This document shows positions 60,190 to 64,000 of a stretch of 64,000 nucleotides of DNA, piece by piece. Location: NCBI RefSeq assembly GCF_030272615.1, contig NC_081412.1, positions 671,426,852 through 671,490,851 on the forward strand, read 5' to 3'. The notes beneath the pieces are model-generated. The model was not told where the DNA came from and searched no databases. It saw only the letters and a list, made by a program, of their open reading frames with translations. The stretch is from Cryptomeria japonica (taxonomy: Eukaryota > Streptophyta > Pinopsida > Cupressales > Cupressaceae). The stretch's first letter is position 1. Every line of letters starts with the position of its first letter. Both the position numbers and the translations under genes were made by a program.

Positions 60190-60711
60190 CTTCAAACCAC
60201 ACAACTGACTACTCCTCCTAAGTAGTAGCACCAACACATCAATCCTGGATGAGTAATAGCTCTGATAATGCATACCGAACTGATGCCAATCTACATCACT
60301 CAAGTCTCTATCGGAGGGGTAGGGACCCCCAATCGGTCTCTGAAGTACTCAAATGATTCCTTAGGAAAATTTTTAGTGAATCTTCTCTTTTGTGTTCACA
60401 TAAACCATTCTAACTTCATTTTCTTCCACCTTCTCCTTCAGAAAGTTATACTTGATAGAGATGTGCTTTGTCTTAGAATGAAATATCTTTTATATGTTAA
60501 TAGCAGCAAAGTTATCACAGTGACTAACTATTGGTTCATTGCAGTCTATCCTTATATCCTTCAACATTTTCTTCATCCATAGAACTTGTGTACAGTTAGT
60601 AGCAGCAGCAACATACACATCTTCAGCAGTACATAAATAAGTACATGACTACTTCTTGTTGATCCATGAAAAAAGTTTCTTTCCAAGAAAGAAAGCTCCA
60701 TCAGATTTTCT
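60190..60711 (-). pseudogene. Copia-4 RNase H, C-terminal part
   Basis: Minus strand: DGAFFLGKKLFSW, AEDVYVAAATNCTQVLWMKK, IVSHCDNFAAINI and HSKTKHISIKYNFL. These are the second half of Ty1/copia RNase H, including the region of the active-site residues and the strongly conserved HSRTKHI block. A stop replaces the residue after INI and others follow. The first half of the domain is at 62234-62330, beyond the inserted solo LTR. Confidence 0.8.
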
Positions 60712-62230
60712 TGTTGGCATGATTGGCATAAATGATGCAGATGAGGTAAAATAGTTGAATGCAATTGAAGACTGATGACTGAACCGATAGAGGATAGAAG
60801 ACTATTTATGATGACGAGATTGAGATTAGATGACTTGATTAGTTATTTGTGTTTTCATTCATGGCAACTTATGTTAAATGATGTTAATTGATGTTTTTCG
60901 ATGTTCGGTTTGTCATCTACATGATTTAGTTTACGGGAAACAGGGTTTTACCGACAATATACAAAAGACCATGAAATAGGACTTTAACCAATAAATGCAG
61001 AGATGTTTTACTTGAAGTGGATGATTGGTGATTTGCAGTTTGAAATGTAAGCTTTTATCATGGAAATGAGTATTTGACTAGAACCGCATCTTGTGATGAC
61101 TACCAGAAGGCATGTTTCTAATTTTTTATGAATTTTTGCTATGGTTTTAGTAGGGTTTAAGAACTAGGAAAGAAATCATCAAACCGGTAATGATTTTTGG
61201 TATGGCAGTCATCAACATCAAGTCTACATGTTGGTGGTAACACAACACAACCTGTGTGAATGATTTGTTTTCTATTTCGACACAATTTATAGAAGAATTT
61301 CTTAGGAAACAATGAAATGCTTAGAAGAGTGTTTTAAGGCTTTAACTTTGTTACAGATTGAGATTTTTGTGATGAGTTATGATCAATTAACGATTGATAT
61401 TGCATTGTAATTTGCTGTAATGATTTGGATATTGATCAAATATGATCTTTGATGATCTATATTGTAATTCATGATGTAATTTAGGGTTTAGTGGCCGACC
61501 TAGTGGAAAGCATTATTTATATTGATACAATTGATGTTCATTGTGTTGGTGGTCTTAGAGAAGAGCGTGAAGTCGTAACAGAGAAGAGTGATCTTCCTAA
61601 GAGTTTTAGATAGTGGAGCATAATTGGATCTGATTTAGCAAGTTGAAAAGCACAAGTAACAGATCACTTTTTCACTGTTGTTTCCCAACAGTTGCAGCAG
61701 ATTAAATCCCTTAACTGGGTAGGTCCTAACAGTCCTTAATCTTGTAAATCCCCTAACAAGTTAGCTCTTAAAGAGAGCGGTAAATCCTCTCATGAGGTTG
61801 ATCCTAATAGGGCTGCACATCCAAATCCATTAACCGGGTGAGTCCTAACAAGGTTTTCTCCTAATAGGGCATATTGTAAGCTTGTAACAGGGCATACTTC
61901 AAAAGAGTACAAATTCTTGTGAGTACTAAATCCCACCATGGTTATTTTCCCTATTTGGGTTTTGACGTTAAAAATATGGTGTTCATGTGTGGAAATATTT
62001 TCACATGATATTATTGATTATCTTTAGTTTATTCATTATTTTTGAATACACCAGTTATAGCAGTTTATCAGAGATTTATCTGTGGTTACCAATATTGTTT
62101 AATGAATTGGCATATGTGGTAAATGAATTTGGATTTGTTGTAAGTTTGATTTGAGTTTAAAGTTTCAAATTGGTGTTAATACTGATTCACCCCCCCTCTC
62201 AGTATTAACCAGATCCTCATATAATTAACA
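60712..62230 (+). repeat. 1.5 kb solo LTR inserted in the RNase H region of Copia-4
   Basis: On + it begins TGTTGGCATGATTGG and ends TAATTAACA, with a GATTCACCCCCCCTCTCAG block near its right end. It interrupts RNase H between the DADWAGDVDD block and the DGAFFLG block. Target duplication is unclear; TTCTT occurs at 60708-60712 and 62234-62238. It lies in opposite orientation to Copia-4. No coding region is inside. Confidence 0.6.
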
Positions 62231-62233
62231 ATG

Positions 62234-63300
62234 TTCTTCTAGTCATCAACATCTCCAGCCTAATCTGCATTTGTATATGCACATAGCGTAAAGTCATCAT
62301 TTTTAGGATACCATAAACTATATTCAGTTGTTCCTTGTAAATGCCTAAAAATCCTTTTCACCACACTCTCATGATTCTCTCTAGTGCCACTCTAATATCT
62401 TGATACAATACAAACTACATTCATTATATCTGTTCTAGTTTGAGTCAAATATAACAAACCTCCAATCATATATTTATACCCTGTAGGATTTACCGGACCT
62501 AATACATCTTTCTTTGTCAATTTCTTAGTTGTAACTATAGGAGTAATAACCGGTTATGAATTTTTCATACCAAATTTCTTTAATAACTCTCTAGCATACT
62601 TAGTTTGATAGATGAAAATACCTTTATCAATCTGAGTAATCTACAAACCTAAGAAAAAATTTCATTTCCCTAATCATAGACATCTCAAATTCATTCTTCA
62701 TATTGTTAGAGAATTCCATACATAACTTATACTCACCTCCAAAAATGATATCATCAACAAAGACCTCAACAAGTCATCATCAGTGATCTTATAATACAAA
62801 TTACTGTTAGCATTACCTTTAATGAAACCAAGATTCAAAATATATTGGTCCAATCTAGCATACCAAGTTGTAGAGGCTTGTTTCAATCTATATAAAGCTT
62901 TCTTTAACCCACAAACCATGTTTTTGTCATCTGAAAGTGAAAATCCATTAGGCTACTCAATATAAACTTCCTCTTGAAGATCTCCATTCAAGAACGCACA
63001 CTTGGCATCCATTTGATAAACCTTGTAATTCTTATGTGCAACATAAGAAAGAAATAATCTCATAGCTTCAATCCTAGCTATCAGAGAAAAAGTCTCATCA
63101 TAATCAATTCCTTCCTTCTGAGAATATCCTTTACATACCAATCTAGCCTTATTCCTCACACCTTGTCCATCCTCATTCAATTTATTCCTAAAGACCCATT
63201 TAGTCACAATAACATTCTTATTTTTAGGTCGGGGAACTAAATTCCATGTGTTATTCTTTTCTATCTGATCTAATTCCTCTTCCATAGCTTTCATCCAATA
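62234..63300 (-). pseudogene. Copia-4 reverse transcriptase and start of RNase H
   Basis: Minus strand: [20 protein letters not shown] (63294), [39 protein letters not shown], then after a stop [11 protein letters not shown] (about 62905). Next come FVDDIIFGG (in a shifted frame near 62745) and GGLLYLTQTRTDI. RNase H begins YTNADWAGDVDD near 62262. These are the RVT_2 (copia RT) motifs in order with the FVDD active site. Frame shifts lie near 62770 and 62690, and a stop at the Gln or Trp position after VYIE. Confidence 0.85.
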
Positions 63301-63361
63301 TTCATCTTTACATGCTTCGATAACTGATGTCAGTTCAACTTAAGAAATTAAACATACCTCA

Positions 63362-63640
63362 TCATCTTTCATCCAATATTCTAGAATTGTCATCAATGAT
63401 TAGCATGAAATATCTATCTCCCTTTAAACTTTTTATTCTAGCAGGACCACACAAATCGGTATGAATAAGATAAAAAGTATCATTAGATATGTCTAGTATA
63501 CTCTTAAAATAAGTTTTGACGTGATTTCCCATTTGACATTCCTTACATACCAGATTATAGGGCTTCACAATCTTAGGTATATCTCCAACATCATTAATAG
63601 AATTGGTCTTTACAATGTAATCAAAATTTACATGACACAA
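63362..63640 (-). pseudogene. Copia-4 integrase N-terminal part; catalytic core deleted
   Basis: Minus strand: CKECQMGNHVKTYF (end of the HHCC zinc domain), LIHTDLCGPARIKSLKG and FMLIIDDNSR. The frame is then lost at 63380, and within about 80 bases the sequence is already the linker to RT. The DNGGE and E-35 blocks and the whole integrase C-terminus, normally several hundred codons, are missing. Confidence 0.8.
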
Positions 63641-63796
63641 CCTTATATGTCATAGCCAACTCTCATCAATTTGTGCAATCAATCATGTCTTCTCACTAGA
63701 TCTCAAATGAAATATGTTATCTTTAGTCTGAGTGTCACTTGTAATCTCCAATCCAGATCTATTAATTATTTTACATTTTTCGTCTTTCAACTATAA

Positions 63797-64000
63797 TTAA
63801 AATCCCTTATCCACCAACTGTCCCACACTCAAAATATTATTCCTTAAACCTTGAACATAATAAACATTATCAGTGTTACGCTTACCATCCAATGATATAG
63901 TTCCTCTTCCTCTGATCATGCATGCTTCGTCATCTCCAAATCTAACCAGACCACCATCAAATTCTTGCAAAGATAGAAACTTCCTTTTATCTCCAATCAT
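63797..64000 (-). pseudogene. Copia-4 protease C-terminus and gag-pre-integrase start (runs off the window)
   Basis: Minus strand: MIRGRGTISLDGKRNTDNVY, YVQGLRNNILSVGQLVDKGF. This is the typical stretch after the DSGAS protease active site (L..V.YVP.L..NLLSVGQL...G). The open frame continues past the window edge. Confidence 0.8.

Larger units (their letters stand above)
58683..64000 (-). mobile_element. Copia-4: Ty1/copia element on the minus strand, running off the window
   Basis: On the minus strand, going right to left: protease end, integrase start, RT, RNase H start, a 1.5 kb insertion, RNase H end, polypurine tract and 3' LTR (58683-59897). The 5' LTR, gag and start of pol lie beyond 64000. 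Most of the integrase has been deleted and several frames are shifted, so it is dead. Confidence 0.85.

Overview
The window is plant nuclear DNA with one disease-resistance-type gene, which is broken, embedded in layers of retrotransposons and DNA transposons. The resistance gene is of the TIR-NBS-LRR class. Its TIR motif style (a KWPMLEL-type block and a FFDxxRxSLPxGENF-type block) is one I associate with conifer genes. Together with the AT-rich, repeat-dominated sequence and many decayed Copia copies, this suggests a gymnosperm, but the species cannot be fixed from the sequence alone. No bacterial, organellar or viral genome was seen, and no rRNA or tRNA gene was recognised.

Layout. 1-3.1 kb: a decayed LINE (LINE-A, + strand) with ORF1 tail, endonuclease and reverse transcriptase. 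3.9-4.35 kb: a near-perfect long inverted repeat (about 190-base arms, 66-base loop). 7.4-9.3 kb: fragments of a very old Ty3/gypsy element. 9.9-12.1 kb: a 2.2 kb pyrimidine tract with three long (CT)n runs. 13.8-28.7 kb: the TIR-NBS-LRR gene (+ strand). Its second intron carries an 11.3 kb CACTA-like DNA transposon (about 14683-26001) that entered 10 bases after the splice donor; without it the intron would be about 80 bases. The gene has a stop codon at the end of the TIR exon, a one-base frameshift before the kinase-2 motif and a stop in the LRR exon, so it is called a pseudogene. A short TIR-only product remains possible.

29.7-49.1 kb: a second LINE (LINE-B, + strand) cut into four pieces by three Copia retrotransposons. 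Copia-1 (29886-35336, +, target duplication CTTGG) and Copia-3 (41726-48399, -, target duplication CTATT) are complete but defective. Copia-2 (36577-41327, +) is much older, with LTRs roughly 84% alike by eye against about 96-97% for the other two. Most stop codons in their gag-pol frames are TAG where glutamine is expected, as methylation-driven C-to-T decay would produce.

49.1-52.9 kb is AT-rich and gene-poor. 52.9-55.7 kb is the 3' part of a probable Ty3/gypsy element with an intact 243-codon proline-rich ORF, a polypurine tract and an LTR. 56.2-58.7 kb is a Copia-3-type solo LTR split by a 2.09 kb solo LTR (target duplication CATAA). 58.7-64.0 kb is a minus-strand Copia (Copia-4) that runs off the window, carries a 1.5 kb solo LTR inside its RNase H region and has lost most of its integrase.

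The only host gene seen with confidence is the TIR-NBS-LRR pseudogene. I found no clear new biological system. The most informative structures are the transposon in the resistance-gene intron, the long hairpin, and the nested order of insertions.
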